DNA from: Leptospira limi
GTDB taxonomy: Bacteria; Spirochaetota; Leptospiria; Leptospirales; Leptospiraceae
Assembly (NCBI RefSeq): GCF_026151395.1
Contig: NZ_JAMQPV010000001.1
Coordinates: forward strand, 2,234,501 to 2,298,500
Length of the DNA: 64,000 nucleotides
Direction: 5' to 3'
Under the pieces are notes generated by a model. That model was not told where the DNA came from and searched no databases. It saw nothing but the letters and a program-made list of their open reading frames with translations. Shown piece after piece: positions 1-11,077 of the stretch. Numbering within the stretch: the stretch's first letter is position 1; every line of letters starts with the position of its first letter. The position numbers were made by a program, and so were the translations under genes.

Positions 1-1256
1 TTTGCCACCAAATGTTTGCTATACCCGTCGGCACCAGGGAAAGCAAAACTAGCTGTGACACAGTTCATTTTGGATGGAAGGTTTCCAACAGAGATCAATT
101 TGTCGGTGAGGTCTTCAGCCATTTTACGGAAAGTGGACCATTTCCCTCCCGACATTGTCACAAGACCAGAATCCGAGACGAGGATGGCTTCTTCCCTGGA
201 AATGGATTTTGTGTCCTTTTTGTCTCCAGTCGAGATGAGAGGGCGTAGACCACTAAACACAGATTCAATGTCGTCTTTTGTTAACTTTGTATCTAGGTAA
301 TCATTTCCAGTTTGGAGTAAAAATTCCACCTCGGATTGGAGTGGCAAAGGTTCATCATCGATTTTTTGGATGGGGGTATCTGTGGTTCCAAGGAGCACTT
401 TCCCTTCCCAAGGGATCACAAATACCACTCTGCCATCCGCAGTTTTCGGAATGATCATCGCAGTCCGACAAGGGAGTTTCTCTTTGTCAAATACGAGGTG
501 GATTCCTTGGCTTGGAGCAAGTACATTCTCTGCTTTGGGATCATCCAGTTTGCGAAGGGAATCAATCCACACACCCGTTGTATTGGCGACCACTTTGGCT
601 TTGATCGATACCACTTTTTTCGTAAGAGAATCTTTTGCAGTGACACCAATGATTTTACCATTGTTATCTTTTAAAAAGGATGTCACTTCAATCCTTGAGA
701 CAATGTCGGCTCCATTTTCTTTTGCAGCACGAATGGTTGTTACATTGAGTCTTGCATCGTTGAACTGAGCGTCGTAGTAGGAGATCCCACCCTTTAGGTT
801 TTCTTTTTTGAGGGAAGCAAAGTAGTCGAGCGCAGTTGCTTTTGAAATTCGTTCATGGCCAGGGACAATCGATTTTCCAGCTAGGAGATCATACATCGTA
901 AGACCAATGGAATAAAACGGTTTTTCCCACCAAACATAGGTTGGTAAAACAAAGGGCAGTGGTTTGACTAAGTGAGGTGCATTGATGAGAAGTCGTTTCC
1001 GCTCTGACAATGCTTCGTATATTAATTTAAAATGGAATTGGGCAAGGTACCTCACTCCACCATGAATGAGTTTTGTGGAGCGGGAACTTGTTCCTTGCGA
1101 AAAGTCTCCTTTTTCCAATAAGGCTGCTTTGTAACCTCGGAGACTGGCATCAAGGGCTGTGCCGGAACCGGTGGCACCACCACCCAAAATTAAAATATCA
1201 TACTGGGTTGATTCTAAATGTTTTAGCGTTTGTTTTCTTTCATCTAAATGGTTCAT
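1..1256 (-). CDS. glpD: Glycerol-3-phosphate dehydrogenase, FAD-dependent (partial, 3' end outside window)
   Basis: Read on the minus strand from an ATG at 1256, the frame stays open to the left edge and gives about 418 residues, so the C-terminal part is missing. The N-terminus carries the Rossmann FAD-binding signature ILGGGATGSGTALDA, followed by EKGDFSQGTSSRSTKLIHGG, which is diagnostic of GlpD/GlpA. The family oxidises sn-glycerol 3-phosphate to dihydroxyacetone phosphate at the membrane and passes electrons to quinone. Further in, a stretch ending GLRPL and the SGGKWSTFR block fit the FAD domain. No strong Shine-Dalgarno site precedes the ATG. The gene is divergent from tyrS, about 97 bp away. 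The family is certain; a paralogue with a different role is unlikely. Confidence 0.93.
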   Translation of the reverse strand, partial: MNHLDERKQTLKHLESTQYDILILGGGATGSGTALDASLRGYKAALLEKGDFSQGTSSRSTKLIHGGVRYLAQFHFKLIYEALSERKRLLINAPHLVKPLPFVLPTYVWWEKPFYSIGLTMYDLLAGKSIVPGHERISKATALDYFASLKKENLKGGISYYDAQFNDARLNVTTIRAAKENGADIVSRIEVTSFLKDNNGKIIGVTAKDSLTKKVVSIKAKVVANTTGVWIDSLRKLDDPKAENVLAPSQGIHLVFDKEKLPCRTAMIIPKTADGRVVFVIPWEGKVLLGTTDTPIQKIDDEPLPLQSEVEFLLQTGNDYLDTKLTKDDIESVFSGLRPLISTGDKKDTKSISREEAILVSDSGLVTMSGGKWSTFRKMAEDLTDKLISVGNLPSKMNCVTASFAFPGADGYSKHLVA

Positions 1257-1353
1257 AAGGGTTTTTACGTACTTTGGTGGTTGCCTATAGAGATTCTAAG
1301 GTTAGTGTTGTCAAAAGTCACCTTTTCTACCATCGAAAATTTTTGAAATTGTT

Positions 1354-2580
1354 ATGAAAACTGAAAGAGAATTGAACCAAGAATTAGAAACCATCCGCCG
1401 AGGCACTGTCGAAATCATCAGTGAAGGGGAACTTTTAGAAAAAATCAAATCCAAACCTTCTTTAACGATCAAAGCAGGATTTGATCCTACGGCACCTGAT
1501 TTACATTTAGGCCATTTTGTGTTACTGCGAAAACTCAAACATTTCCAAGACTTGGGCCATGATGTTTGTTTTATGCTGGGTGATTTCACCGCAATGATTG
1601 GTGATCCAACAGGAAAATCGGAAACACGCAAACGCCTCTCAAAAGAAGAGGTATTGGAAAATTCTAAAACCTACCAAACACAAGTTTTTAAGATCTTAGA
1701 CCCAAATAAAACTCGTATCCTTTACAATTCTCACTGGTGTTCGGAATTAAAATTTGAAGATGTACTGGTTCTGACTTCGAAGTATACAGTTTCACGAATG
1801 TTGGAACGAGATGATTTCACCAAACGCCACAAAGCGGGAACACCCATTTCGATGATTGAGTTTTTATACCCACTCGTGCAGGGGTATGATTCCGTTGCAA
1901 TGAAGTCTGATGTGGAACTTGGAGGAACAGACCAAAAATTTAATATGCTCGTTGGTCGCGACTTACAAAGAGAATACGGTCAAAAACCACAGGCCGTGAT
2001 CACTTTGCCTTTGTTAGTTGGACTTGATGGTGTGAAAAAAATGTCCAAGTCTCTTGGCAATTATGTAGGCATCATTGAAAAACCCATCGACATGTATGGT
2101 AAAATTATGTCTATCTCCGATGATCTGATGTGGAATTATTTTGAACTTCTTACAGACCTACCGATGTCGGAAGTGGAAAAACGAAAAGAGGGGATTCGTT
2201 CCAAATCCCTCCACCCAAAAGAAGTGAAAACGGAACTCTCACTTCTCATCATGGACCAACTGCATCCAAAAGAAGAAAATCGTAAGGCTGTGGAAGAATG
2301 GACTGCCATCCATAATACCAAAAACAGAGCACTTCCTGACGAAATACCAACTGAGAGTTTGGACTCCAGTTATTTTGCAGAAAAACCACCACTTCTTGTC
2401 TATGTATTGTCCCAACTCAAATTCATACCGAGTGTTTCGGAAGGCCGACGGCTTATCCAAGCAGGGGGATTGTATTTGGATGAGGAAAAAATAACGGACC
2501 CTGGCCTAGTTTTGGAACAAGGGAAAGAATACCTCATCAGACAAGGGAAGAAAGGGAAATTTTTAAAGATCAAAACCTAA
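1354..2580 (+). CDS. tyrS: Tyrosyl-tRNA synthetase
   Basis: 408 residues. This cytoplasmic class I aminoacyl-tRNA synthetase charges tRNA-Tyr. The HIGH-like motif HLGH is at residues 51-54, directly after GFDPTAPDL, and an exact KMSKS loop is at 229-233. The last 60 or so residues match an S4 RNA-binding domain ([14 protein letters not shown]). The exact KMSKS and the length of about 400 residues fit the TyrZ-like bacterial subgroup rather than the E. coli TyrS type, which has a variant KMSKS. The ATG at 1354 starts just before conserved sequence. A hairpin without a clear T-run follows the stop. Confidence 0.96.
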   Translation: MKTERELNQELETIRRGTVEIISEGELLEKIKSKPSLTIKAGFDPTAPDLHLGHFVLLRKLKHFQDLGHDVCFMLGDFTAMIGDPTGKSETRKRLSKEEVLENSKTYQTQVFKILDPNKTRILYNSHWCSELKFEDVLVLTSKYTVSRMLERDDFTKRHKAGTPISMIEFLYPLVQGYDSVAMKSDVELGGTDQKFNMLVGRDLQREYGQKPQAVITLPLLVGLDGVKKMSKSLGNYVGIIEKPIDMYGKIMSISDDLMWNYFELLTDLPMSEVEKRKEGIRSKSLHPKEVKTELSLLIMDQLHPKEENRKAVEEWTAIHNTKNRALPDEIPTESLDSSYFAEKPPLLVYVLSQLKFIPSVSEGRRLIQAGGLYLDEEKITDPGLVLEQGKEYLIRQGKKGKFLKIKT

Positions 2581-2590
2581 ACTTGGGAGT

Positions 2591-2615
2591 GGGACTAGTA
2601 TAGAACCCTAGTCCC
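2591..2615 (+). terminator. Hairpin after tyrS (possible terminator or processing site)
   Basis: A perfect 8-bp stem, GGGACTAG pairing with CTAGTCCC across a 9-nt loop, lies 10 nt after the tyrS stop. No T-run follows, so intrinsic termination is doubtful. It could instead be a Rho-related or RNA-stability element between tyrS and the next co-directional gene. Confidence 0.35.
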
Positions 2616-2652
2616 AAATCCGATAATCGATACTAAGGAAAGCCATACCTAA

Positions 2653-3843
2653 ATGTCACTCGATCCGACAAACGAAGAGAAAGAAATCCAGGACATTGTC
2701 CATGAACTTTCTAAAGACATAGAAAAGGATCGATTGTTTGCAAAAAAACTCCGTCGTTTTGCCTTTATCTCTGCCTTATCCTTTGTTGGTCTTACCGTTT
2801 TTGTTTTACTCAGTTATCTGCTCTACCTGAGCCTCAGTGTGACTAAACTCGAATCCGAAGTAAAAGAAAAAGATCGAAGTTTAAGAGAATTGGAACAGTC
2901 TCTTTTTTCTTTGATGTACCAAGAACAACTGAGAGAAGAGAATGCTCTAGCAGGGGACACCGAACCCGATACAGAACTTGCCAAACAAGTAGAAGAAAAT
3001 ATCGATTTTTTAAAGGAAGTGAGTCAAAATACCAAAGGTCGTAACATCTTACGTGGGAATGAATCTCAAAAGGAAATTGCTCTAACCTTTGATTTGGCAA
3101 CTGGCGAAGAACTTCCCGTACTCTATAATTACATTAAAGAACATAAAATCAAAGTAACTTTGTTTTTATCCAATGAAAGACCATCCGATATCAATGGTTC
3201 TTTTTTTGTCAGACAAAACTTAGATTATATCAAACGGATGGCAAAAACAGGTGCTGTCGAATTTGGGAATCATACTTGGTCCCATTTTAACTACCAACGT
3301 TCTGTAACCGAAACATCCTTAAAAAAAAGAATGGTACTCGAATACTTATCTAAGTCAGTACTCGACCTTCCTCGTATGGCTGAGGAACTCAAACGAGTAG
3401 AAGATACCTTTTATTCTCTCACCAAACAAGAGTTAAAAAAATATTACCGTCTCCCTTATGGAGCACTTAGCCAATTGATTTTAGATGCCCATGCAAGTCT
3501 TGGTTATACAGATCATATCATGTGGTCAAATAATGCCAAAGGTTCTCTAGACTTACCAGATTATATCAGCAAACAATTCCTATATAAAAAAACTTCCAAA
3601 GGCAAAAAGGAAGTCGTAAAAAACCCACATTACAAAACAGGAGAGGAAACTCTTACGTTTTTAGACAATTGGGAAAAAGCGGATCCTAATGGAATGAATG
3701 GTGCCATCATCCTCATGCACCTTGGTGGTCCTCGTAAATTTGATAAATTGATTTATATCCTTCCCACTTTCATCGAAAGAATGAAAGAAAAGGGTTACAG
3801 ATTTGTAACCCTTTCTGAAGTTCTAAACGATAAAAAAGACTAA
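2653..3843 (+). CDS. Membrane-anchored NodB-fold polysaccharide deacetylase-like protein
   Basis: 396 residues. A charged cytoplasmic N-terminus is followed by one membrane segment (about 36-62), a coiled-coil stretch (about 64-125) and then a NodB homology domain facing the periplasm. NodB motifs seen: TFD at 145-147, the metal-binding HxxxH pair H207 and H211 (HTWSHFN), RLPYG of motif 3, and ILMH near the end. Family members remove acetyl groups from peptidoglycan or polysaccharides. The usual TFDD reads TFDL here, so the second Asp, normally a metal ligand, is absent and activity is uncertain. AAGGAAAG lies about 13 nt before the ATG. It is co-directional with tyrS and convergent with the RND pump gene. 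Confidence 0.75.
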   Translation: MSLDPTNEEKEIQDIVHELSKDIEKDRLFAKKLRRFAFISALSFVGLTVFVLLSYLLYLSLSVTKLESEVKEKDRSLRELEQSLFSLMYQEQLREENALAGDTEPDTELAKQVEENIDFLKEVSQNTKGRNILRGNESQKEIALTFDLATGEELPVLYNYIKEHKIKVTLFLSNERPSDINGSFFVRQNLDYIKRMAKTGAVEFGNHTWSHFNYQRSVTETSLKKRMVLEYLSKSVLDLPRMAEELKRVEDTFYSLTKQELKKYYRLPYGALSQLILDAHASLGYTDHIMWSNNAKGSLDLPDYISKQFLYKKTSKGKKEVVKNPHYKTGEETLTFLDNWEKADPNGMNGAIILMHLGGPRKFDKLIYILPTFIERMKEKGYRFVTLSEVLNDKKD

Positions 3844-3908
3844 CAAACAAAATTTAATTTTGTACGATTTCCTTGGGACCGTGGGTTCTCATTTTATTCT
3901 ATCTTCGA

Positions 3909-6900
3909 TCAAACAAATTGTTTTTTTCGATTTTGATACTTTCTAACGACACTGTCTTTAAATGTATAAAGGTTTAAGTAAAAAACAGGAACCATAATCA
4001 ATGTAATGAATGTGGCGAAAGCAAGTCCCCAACCAAATGCAAGAGCCATTGGAACAAGGAAAGGGTCCTTGCCTCCAATCCCATACGCAGTTGGTAAAAG
4101 ACCAAGTACTGTTGTAACAGTTGTCAACATCACAGCACGTAGGCGGATACTCCCTGCTTCCACTAACAAATCAAAGGTGGATTTTGATGGGTCTTCAATG
4201 CGTAATTGGTTGGCACAGTCTACAAGTACAATGGAGTCGTTTACGACCACCCCCGCAAGTCCAATGATTCCGAGGAATGCCAAAAAAGAAAATGGTTGCC
4301 CATGAAGTAAAAAAGCAAAGATTACACCAATCACAGCAAATGGAATGGCACTCATCACAATGAGAGGTTGGGCTAAGGAGCGGAAGAGGGAGGCAAGGAT
4401 CATATAAATGATGAGTAGTCCCACAAGGAAAGCTCGCCCAAGGGAAGCCATAGATTCTTCTGTGTCTTTATTTTCTCCAGAAAACCGAACCGAATACCCA
4501 GGATATTTTGCAATGATGCCTTCTGTGAGTTGCTTCGCTTCCAAATTGACTTGTCTAGAAGTGGAAACGGTTTCATCAATATTTGAGGTAACAGTGAGAA
4601 GTCTTTTCCCATCCAAATGGTTAATTGATGCACGCCCTGGGTTCCGATCATAACTTGTTAATCGCGAAACCGGTATTAGGTTTCCTGTGAGGTTGTTGAC
4701 ATACACTTTATTCAAATGTGTTAGGGATGATCTGTATTCCTCAGGGAAACGAACACGTACATCTACTTCTTCATCCGCACGTTTGATTTTGGTGGAAACA
4801 GTACCTTGTAAAGCTGTGTTGATTGCAAGGGAAACCGACTGAACACTCACTCCAGCAAACGATGCTAGTGATTCGTCTACAGATACACGGATTTCGTCTT
4901 TTCCTTCATTAAAATCGTCACCGATATCAGTAACACCTTTTATTTTTGCTAAAGCGGCTTTGTATTCGGCACCTATTTTGAGTAAGGTGGCAAAGTCGTC
5001 TCCTTTGATCTCAATGGCAACTGGTTTTCCTACTGGTGGCCCACCTGCTAATTTTTCAAATTCCAAGTTAATTAATTTGCCTTTTAACGGCAAAAACTCA
5101 TTTGGAATGGCATCAATTTGGACTTTATCCTCTTGTTTTTTATCTATACTTTCTTTCGCTAGTTTTTCTTCGAGTAAGGCAAGTGCCTTATCATTTAAAA
5201 GATACTTTGTGTTTTCTCTCACAACTTCGATGATTTTTTCTGTAGAACGATCCCTGTTGTCATCAGGTGTTAGATACACCATAACTTGGGCATAGTTTTT
5301 TCCACGTTTTGTAAAAGGATCATTCGGATCTTTTTGAATGATCCCCACACGTGAGATAAAGTTCTCCACTTCACCTTCAGGAAGTTTAGCGATACTATGT
5401 TCAATGGCACGAATGAAACGATCAGTTTCTTCCAGTTTTAATCCTGTTTCCGCAGTGACTCTCACTTGGAATGTTTCAATGGCACCTGGGAAAAGTTTAA
5501 ACTTTCCAAATTTGGTTTGGATCGCCAATGAAAATACAAATAAACCCAATAATAAACCTACCATTTTCCAACGGTTACTCAATGCAAAACGTAAGAGAGG
5601 AAGGTAAGTTTTTTCCTTAAATCTTAAGAACCAATGTGATTCTTCTTTTACTTCCCCCTTCATATCACTTGCCTTACTGACATCATACAAGTGAGACGGT
5701 AACATAAAAAATGCTTCAAACAGAGAACTACACAAGGAAAGGATCACAACAAGGGGAATGGAATGGATGAATTTACCAAAAATCCCTGTCATAAATAACA
5801 TGGGTCCAAACGCAGCAATGGTTGTTGTGACCGTTGCTGTTACAGGAGCCAAAACTTCACTTGTCCCACGCATGGCAGCTTCAAAAGGTTCTTCTCCCAT
5901 TTCTAAATGGCGGTATACGTTTTCGCAAATGATGATGGCATCATCGACTAAAATTCCCACAACAATGATGAGACCCATCATCGATATGAGGTTTAAAGTA
6001 AGTCCCATATAATTCATGGCAACAAAGGTCATGGCAATGGAGATGGGAATTCCAAGTGCCGTCATAAGTGCCATTCTCCATCCGAGGAAAACAAAGAGGG
6101 ATGCAGTCACTAAAAATAAACCAGAAACTGCATTGGAAGTTAAAACACCGAGTCTTCTTCTGATATATTTTGATAAATCATTTACAAACGCGTGTTTGAT
6201 TGTGCCATTCGAGGAGTTAATAAAAGTTTCGACTACTTTTTTGGAATCATCAACAACTGTAATGGCATCTGCTTTTTCGCGTTTGATAACGGTAAGTGCA
6301 ATGGCAATATTACCATTTGATTTATCTAGATACTCTGAATCTTCAAATCCTTCTGTGACTCGGGCTACATCTCGAATCCGAACGGATCTACCTGCATCAT
6401 TGGTTCTGATAAAGACGTTTTCGATTTCCTCGGCAGTATCAAACTCACCAACAGTTCGTACAATGATTTCCCTTGTTTTTTCATTGATGTTTCCACCTGG
6501 AAAGTTGATGTTTCTCTGGCGTAGGGCACTGATCACTTGGGTGGAAGAGAGAGAGAATGCTCTCAATTTATCAGGATCTAAGTCCACCTTCATCTCTCGT
6601 TCACGCCAACCTCGTTTGGTGATCCTCGCAACAGAAGGGAGGTCTTTTAGTTTTTCTTCTAAAATTTTTGCTTGGTCTCTGAGTTCTTTTGCACTGAGGA
6701 TTGGTTTCCCGTCTTTTAGAGTCGAAGAGAGGTGGATTTCGATAACAGGTTGCCTTGCTGTTGTAATCTCTGTTACAATTGGATCTTCCACTTCCGTCGG
6801 TAAATCTTGGATCCTATCAATTGCTGATTTTAAATCATCTACCACTTTCTGAGTGTTTTTTGTATTTGGATCAATTGTAATGATGATTCCAGAACGATTT

Positions 6901-7163
6901 TCTAACGAAGCCGAACGAAATTCTTTGATTCCATCTACTTCTTTAATCGCATCTTCTAAAGGTTTGGTGACAAGTTTTTCTACATCGGCTGGAGCCGCAC
7001 CAGGATAGATTGTCGTTACACTCACAATATCAAAATTGATATTGGGAAATGCTTCTCTGTTCATTGTAGCAGCGGTGAATCCACCAACTAATATGATTAA
7101 AAAAGTTAATAGGTTTACGAATAAACTTTTGGAAAGAAAATACTGTACGATGGATGAACCCAT
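3909..7163 (-). CDS. RND-family efflux transporter, AcrB-like inner-membrane pump
   Basis: 1084 residues, the typical RND pump length. The N-terminal helix is followed by the porter-domain start ([20 protein letters not shown]), two sets of membrane helices and two large periplasmic loops. TM4 carries [15 protein letters not shown], including the Asp pair of the proton relay known in AcrB. The second half has the paired block [15 protein letters not shown]. The family exports drugs, metals or lipids in exchange for protons, together with a periplasmic adaptor and an outer-membrane channel. Neither partner is next to it here, so substrate and partners cannot be inferred. Def follows upstream on the same strand (48 bp gap). 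Confidence 0.93.
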   Translation of the reverse strand: MGSSIVQYFLSKSLFVNLLTFLIILVGGFTAATMNREAFPNINFDIVSVTTIYPGAAPADVEKLVTKPLEDAIKEVDGIKEFRSASLENRSGIIITIDPNTKNTQKVVDDLKSAIDRIQDLPTEVEDPIVTEITTARQPVIEIHLSSTLKDGKPILSAKELRDQAKILEEKLKDLPSVARITKRGWREREMKVDLDPDKLRAFSLSSTQVISALRQRNINFPGGNINEKTREIIVRTVGEFDTAEEIENVFIRTNDAGRSVRIRDVARVTEGFEDSEYLDKSNGNIAIALTVIKREKADAITVVDDSKKVVETFINSSNGTIKHAFVNDLSKYIRRRLGVLTSNAVSGLFLVTASLFVFLGWRMALMTALGIPISIAMTFVAMNYMGLTLNLISMMGLIIVVGILVDDAIIICENVYRHLEMGEEPFEAAMRGTSEVLAPVTATVTTTIAAFGPMLFMTGIFGKFIHSIPLVVILSLCSSLFEAFFMLPSHLYDVSKASDMKGEVKEESHWFLRFKEKTYLPLLRFALSNRWKMVGLLLGLFVFSLAIQTKFGKFKLFPGAIETFQVRVTAETGLKLEETDRFIRAIEHSIAKLPEGEVENFISRVGIIQKDPNDPFTKRGKNYAQVMVYLTPDDNRDRSTEKIIEVVRENTKYLLNDKALALLEEKLAKESIDKKQEDKVQIDAIPNEFLPLKGKLINLEFEKLAGGPPVGKPVAIEIKGDDFATLLKIGAEYKAALAKIKGVTDIGDDFNEGKDEIRVSVDESLASFAGVSVQSVSLAINTALQGTVSTKIKRADEEVDVRVRFPEEYRSSLTHLNKVYVNNLTGNLIPVSRLTSYDRNPGRASINHLDGKRLLTVTSNIDETVSTSRQVNLEAKQLTEGIIAKYPGYSVRFSGENKDTEESMASLGRAFLVGLLIIYMILASLFRSLAQPLIVMSAIPFAVIGVIFAFLLHGQPFSFLAFLGIIGLAGVVVNDSIVLVDCANQLRIEDPSKSTFDLLVEAGSIRLRAVMLTTVTTVLGLLPTAYGIGGKDPFLVPMALAFGWGLAFATFITLIMVPVFYLNLYTFKDSVVRKYQNRKKQFV

Positions 7164-7211
7164 GGAATCTCCTGTAAGAGTGAACCTATAAAAATCAAAA
7201 TGGAAATTATT

Positions 7212-7751
7212 TTAATCTAACAATTTGCCTGCGGTATCAATGTCTTCGTTATAACCAAACAGTTTTGTGCTTTTTAAACGATCTACATACAATACTCCAA
7301 ATAAATGATCACATTCATGTTGTAATACGATGGCTCTATATCCTTCGATGATTTCGTCGTGTTCTTCGAAATTTTCATCGCGCCATTTCATTCGGATTTT
7401 GTTAGGTCGTTCTACATAACCACGCATTCCAGGTACCGATAAACACCCCTCCCAGAATCCATCAGCAGGAGGACTTAAGGGTGTGATTTCCGGATTTAAG
7501 ATGATTTGGTTCGGAACTTCTGGGGTTCCAGGGTATCGTTCATTGTCATCTTCTTGCCCAACGACCACTAATTTTTTTAAAACTCCAATTTGTGGGGCAG
7601 CAAGTCCCACACCATCGGCATGGCGCATGGTTTCAAACATATCGCGTATCAATTTTTTGAAATCCTTGGTTTGGATTTCGGATTCGGTCACATCTTCACT
7701 TGTTTGCCTAAGGATCGGATTACCAATTTTAAGAATTTTTCGTACTGCCAT
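7212..7751 (-). CDS. def: Peptide deformylase
   Basis: 179 residues. This cytoplasmic metalloenzyme removes the formyl group from the initiator methionine of nascent proteins. All three family motifs are present: [10 protein letters not shown] (motif 1), EGCLSVPG with the metal-binding Cys (motif 2) and QHECDH with the metal-binding His pair and catalytic Glu (motif 3). It lies upstream of the RND pump gene on the same strand, with 48 bp between them. No fmt gene is seen nearby, unlike in many bacteria. The L. interrogans enzyme is a known structural model of the family. Confidence 0.96.
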   Translation of the reverse strand: MAVRKILKIGNPILRQTSEDVTESEIQTKDFKKLIRDMFETMRHADGVGLAAPQIGVLKKLVVVGQEDDNERYPGTPEVPNQIILNPEITPLSPPADGFWEGCLSVPGMRGYVERPNKIRMKWRDENFEEHDEIIEGYRAIVLQHECDHLFGVLYVDRLKSTKLFGYNEDIDTAGKLLD

Positions 7752-7865
7752 AATCTAATATGGAATAGATTGAAAAAGGTCACTGAATGATCAAGTGAAC
7801 TCCTAATCGATTGAAAAAGAATTTGACAGGCTGGGCTTAAAACGCTGAAATCTCGTGAGGGATTT

Positions 7866-7938
<73 letters not shown>

Positions 7939-8013
7939 TTGTGCTTTTCCAAGGTGCGAGACCGCGTTTGTCTGTCAACAGAATCCCAAAATGGCTAAGG
8001 AACCAAAGACTTT

Positions 8014-8325
8014 ATGGGACAAGATACGGTAGAAGAACTCACTAAAAAATTGAAAATCCAATCGGATATCATTAAAGGTTATGAAAAAGTTCTTAGGCTC
8101 AATGAACAAGAATTAGCAAACGCAGACGAGATCATTCGTATGTATGAACAAATCATTGATTACTCTCGTGTTGAATTAAGAGAAGCCAAAGAAACTGTAC
8201 AAGCAAGTACGATGGTATCCAATTTAAGTCGTGATGAATTAATGTCTGCATTTGATAAAATCAAATCTCTCGAAGATGCAAATCGTAAACTCAGAGAAGA
8301 ATCTTTAAAGTTTAGCAAAGATTAG
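8014..8325 (+). CDS. Small coiled-coil protein upstream of the partner-switching genes
   Basis: 103 residues, almost entirely charged alpha-helix with heptad-like spacing from about residue 5 to 95 and no signal peptide or membrane segment. I do not recognise a family. It ends 4 nt before the start of the large GAF/phosphatase gene, so the two are very likely co-transcribed and translationally linked. A coiled-coil scaffold or regulator for that signalling protein is a reasonable inference, but nothing in the sequence proves it. The ATG at 8014 directly begins the helical sequence. Confidence 0.8.
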   Translation: MGQDTVEELTKKLKIQSDIIKGYEKVLRLNEQELANADEIIRMYEQIIDYSRVELREAKETVQASTMVSNLSRDELMSAFDKIKSLEDANRKLREESLKFSKD

Positions 8326-8329
8326 AACA

Positions 8330-11077
8330 TTGAAACCTCACTCCCTTCCGCCGATTATCTTAAAAAACGAAGATGGCGGATTTTATCTTTCTTCCTCAAA
8401 CGAACTAGATGATTTATACCATTTTATCTTAGGGCAAGCAAAACGATTTGTTTCTGCTAAATCAGCAGCTTTGTACCTTCGGAATGGGAAAGGGAATTTA
8501 AGTAAAATTGGACTCGTCACAGACAAAACAAATGCTGGGAACATCGCAAAACATGTGTTTAAGTCTAAGAAGAGTATTCTAGTCAAAAAAGGTACTCAAT
8601 TAAATGTTAATGATGCACCTGTTTCCGAATCATATATAGCTTGTTATTTGGGAGACGAAATAGGGGATATGTCCCTCGGTGTTTTGGTTTTGGAAGGAAT
8701 CAAACATTTTCAAAATTTTTCAGAACAAGATTTAGATCTAATCAATTATTTTAGTGCCAACTTAAATGCTTTATTTAAAGACACTGTTTTTTCGGATGTC
8801 GAACCTCAATTTTTTAACTCTCTGACTACATCAGTTCTACTTCTGATTGATAACGCAAATATCCATAACAATAATAATCGTCTCCAATACTTTTTGGAGG
8901 AAATCATTCGGGTAGCGGTCCTCATCAATACGAGTGTTGATTTGGAACATGTGCTTGTCATGGTAATGGAATCTGCAAAATCCGTGTTTCGGACGGAAGC
9001 AAGTTCCTTACTTTTATTAGATGAAAAAAAAGAGTTCCTATTGTTCCATACAGTAACAGGTGAAAAAAGAGAAGAGGTCTCCAAAATCAAAGTCCCTGTA
9101 GGACAGGGGATTGCAGGCACTGTAGCAGTGACCAAACAACCCATGATCATCAATGATGCACAAAATGATGACAGGGTCTTTCGAGATGTGGACAAAGCAT
9201 CCAATTTTGTGACTCGGAATATTTTGGCAAGTCCCCTTATAGTGGGAGATGAGGTCATAGGTGTGATCGAAGCAATTAATACCATTGATCGGAATAACTT
9301 TAGCCAAGATGATATTGATACATTTTTGTCTTTTTCCAGTGCTTGTGCAGTGGCGATCCAAAAAACAAGGCTACTTGACAACCTAAATGTCACAAACTTA
9401 GAACTCAAACAAAAGTTAAGTACTCTTGAATCTATCTTTGATTTAGGCCAGGCTGTACTGGAATCTCATGATGAATTGGGCCTCATGTCAAAAACACTTA
9501 GCATTCTTACGAAGGAATTGACATGTGAAGATGCAGGAATGGTCATCATTGAGGAAAAAAACAAAAATAGAATCCAAGTGTATGCAAGGCAGTTAGGGAT
9601 TGTAAGAGAATCTTTTTTTCCCATGTTCGAAAGTCGTTTGTTTTTAAGCCTTATGGAATCTGGGAATCCTAGAATGGCAGTCGTCACTCCCCAATTGGAA
9701 GAATCCTTTTTGGAATTGGAGTTTTATACACTTAAAAAAAATTTTCTCATTTTACCCATTTCACCGAGGGGAGGGAATTTACGGGCTGCCTTGTATGTAA
9801 GTGGAAAACATTCTGCCCATTCCTTTAATGAGACAGACCTTCGGATGTTAAAAACATTATCCTCGCCTCTAGCCAAAGCTTATGAAAATTTACGGCTCAA
9901 CCAAGAAATCATTACCAAAAAATCGATCGAAAAAGAAATCGAAATCACAAGAAAAATCCAAAACAATATTTTACCCAATGCTCTTATCCAATCTCCATTA
10001 TTTGACCTAGGAGTAAAGTCAGTTGCCGCCAAAGAAGTGTCAGGTGACTTTTATGATTTCCATGCATTTGGGGATGAACAGTTTTCCTTTCTTGTGGCCG
10101 ATGTTTCTGGTAAAAGTTTACCTGCAGCCATTTTTATGGCGATGTCCAGTTCGATTATCCGAACACTTTCCAGGACAACGGATATGTCCCCATCGGAACT
10201 TCTCTACCGTGCCAACCAATTGATTTATGAAGATTCGCAGTCGGGGATGTTTGTTACTTTATTTCTCGTTAATTACCAAAGGAAAACTCGCACTTTAAAA
10301 TTTGCATCAGCAGGTCATAATGACCAAATTTGGATCCGAAAGGATGGGAGTTTTGAACTCCTTAAAGGAAAGGGGGCTCCGCTCGGAGTGGTCCCTCATA
10401 CTAATTACCATGGTGGTGAGATCCAATTGGAACCAGGTGATATTTTGGTTTTTTATACAGATGGAGCCATTGAGGAAAAAAGTCCAGATGGGGAAGAATA
10501 TGGCCTCGACCGCTTCATTGATTATATCATTGAACGAAGGCATGAATCTTCTCAAAAGATTATCGAATCCGTTTATGATGACATTCGTTCTTTTTCGAAG
10601 GCGGAAGAACAATACGATGACTTTACCGTTATGATTTTAAAATTTGCGGAGGTGGAAAGTTTTGAAATGGTAAAAACCTTTGATGCGCATCCAAATGAAA
10701 TCCCAAAACTCCGTGATTTTATTTCTGAACATTTAGAGAAGAAAATTACAAAACCTTTTGCCTTCGACGACATCTTAATATCTTTGGATGAAGCAGCTAC
10801 CAATATTGTGATGCATAGTTACAAAGATACAAATCTGCAGAATCCAAAGTTCGAATGTAAATTTGAACTCATTGGAGATAAGTTAAAAATTGTTCTCGTA
10901 GACGAAGGGAAACCTTTCGACAGGAAAAAAGTTCCGAAACCTTCCGTGGAAGCCAATTTGAAAGGTGAACGAAAGGGGGGATTCGGTGTTTATCTCATGG
11001 AAACCCTCATGGACAAAGTATCGTATGAATACAATGGGAAACAAAACATTACCTATTTGGAGAAAACAATCGTATGA
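8330..11077 (+). CDS. GAF - PP2C (RsbU/SpoIIE-type) phosphatase - RsbW-like kinase fusion
   Basis: 915 residues, starting at TTG 8330. Order: a divergent GAF-like sensor region (1-165), a clear GAF domain (about 200-345, VGQGIAGTVAVTKQPMIIND), a third GAF-like region (360-530), a linker helix, then a PP2C/SpoIIE serine phosphatase (about 565-750). Its metal-site motifs are EVSGDFYDF near 568, VADVSGKS near 588 and YTDGAIE near 708. The C-terminus (about 785-915) is a GHKL ATPase with N-box DEAATNIVMHSY and G-box GGFGVYLM, as in anti-sigma kinases of the RsbW type. The stop overlaps the ATG of the following STAS gene (ATGA). It would switch the phosphorylation state of a STAS antagonist in response to ligands bound by the GAF domains. 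The fusion of opposing enzymes is notable. Confidence 0.88.
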   Translation: MKPHSLPPIILKNEDGGFYLSSSNELDDLYHFILGQAKRFVSAKSAALYLRNGKGNLSKIGLVTDKTNAGNIAKHVFKSKKSILVKKGTQLNVNDAPVSESYIACYLGDEIGDMSLGVLVLEGIKHFQNFSEQDLDLINYFSANLNALFKDTVFSDVEPQFFNSLTTSVLLLIDNANIHNNNNRLQYFLEEIIRVAVLINTSVDLEHVLVMVMESAKSVFRTEASSLLLLDEKKEFLLFHTVTGEKREEVSKIKVPVGQGIAGTVAVTKQPMIINDAQNDDRVFRDVDKASNFVTRNILASPLIVGDEVIGVIEAINTIDRNNFSQDDIDTFLSFSSACAVAIQKTRLLDNLNVTNLELKQKLSTLESIFDLGQAVLESHDELGLMSKTLSILTKELTCEDAGMVIIEEKNKNRIQVYARQLGIVRESFFPMFESRLFLSLMESGNPRMAVVTPQLEESFLELEFYTLKKNFLILPISPRGGNLRAALYVSGKHSAHSFNETDLRMLKTLSSPLAKAYENLRLNQEIITKKSIEKEIEITRKIQNNILPNALIQSPLFDLGVKSVAAKEVSGDFYDFHAFGDEQFSFLVADVSGKSLPAAIFMAMSSSIIRTLSRTTDMSPSELLYRANQLIYEDSQSGMFVTLFLVNYQRKTRTLKFASAGHNDQIWIRKDGSFELLKGKGAPLGVVPHTNYHGGEIQLEPGDILVFYTDGAIEEKSPDGEEYGLDRFIDYIIERRHESSQKIIESVYDDIRSFSKAEEQYDDFTVMILKFAEVESFEMVKTFDAHPNEIPKLRDFISEHLEKKITKPFAFDDILISLDEAATNIVMHSYKDTNLQNPKFECKFELIGDKLKIVLVDEGKPFDRKKVPKPSVEANLKGERKGGFGVYLMETLMDKVSYEYNGKQNITYLEKTIV

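Noticed and set aside
6016..6852. A 278-codon open frame on the plus strand, opposite the RND pump gene.
   Set aside because: It lies entirely antisense to a clear coding gene, has a low-complexity Ser/Thr-rich translation and no motifs. It is a reading-frame shadow.
8806..9408. A 200-codon open frame opposite the GAF/phosphatase gene.
   Set aside because: It is antisense to a conserved GAF domain, and its Ser-rich translation is typical of a shadow frame.
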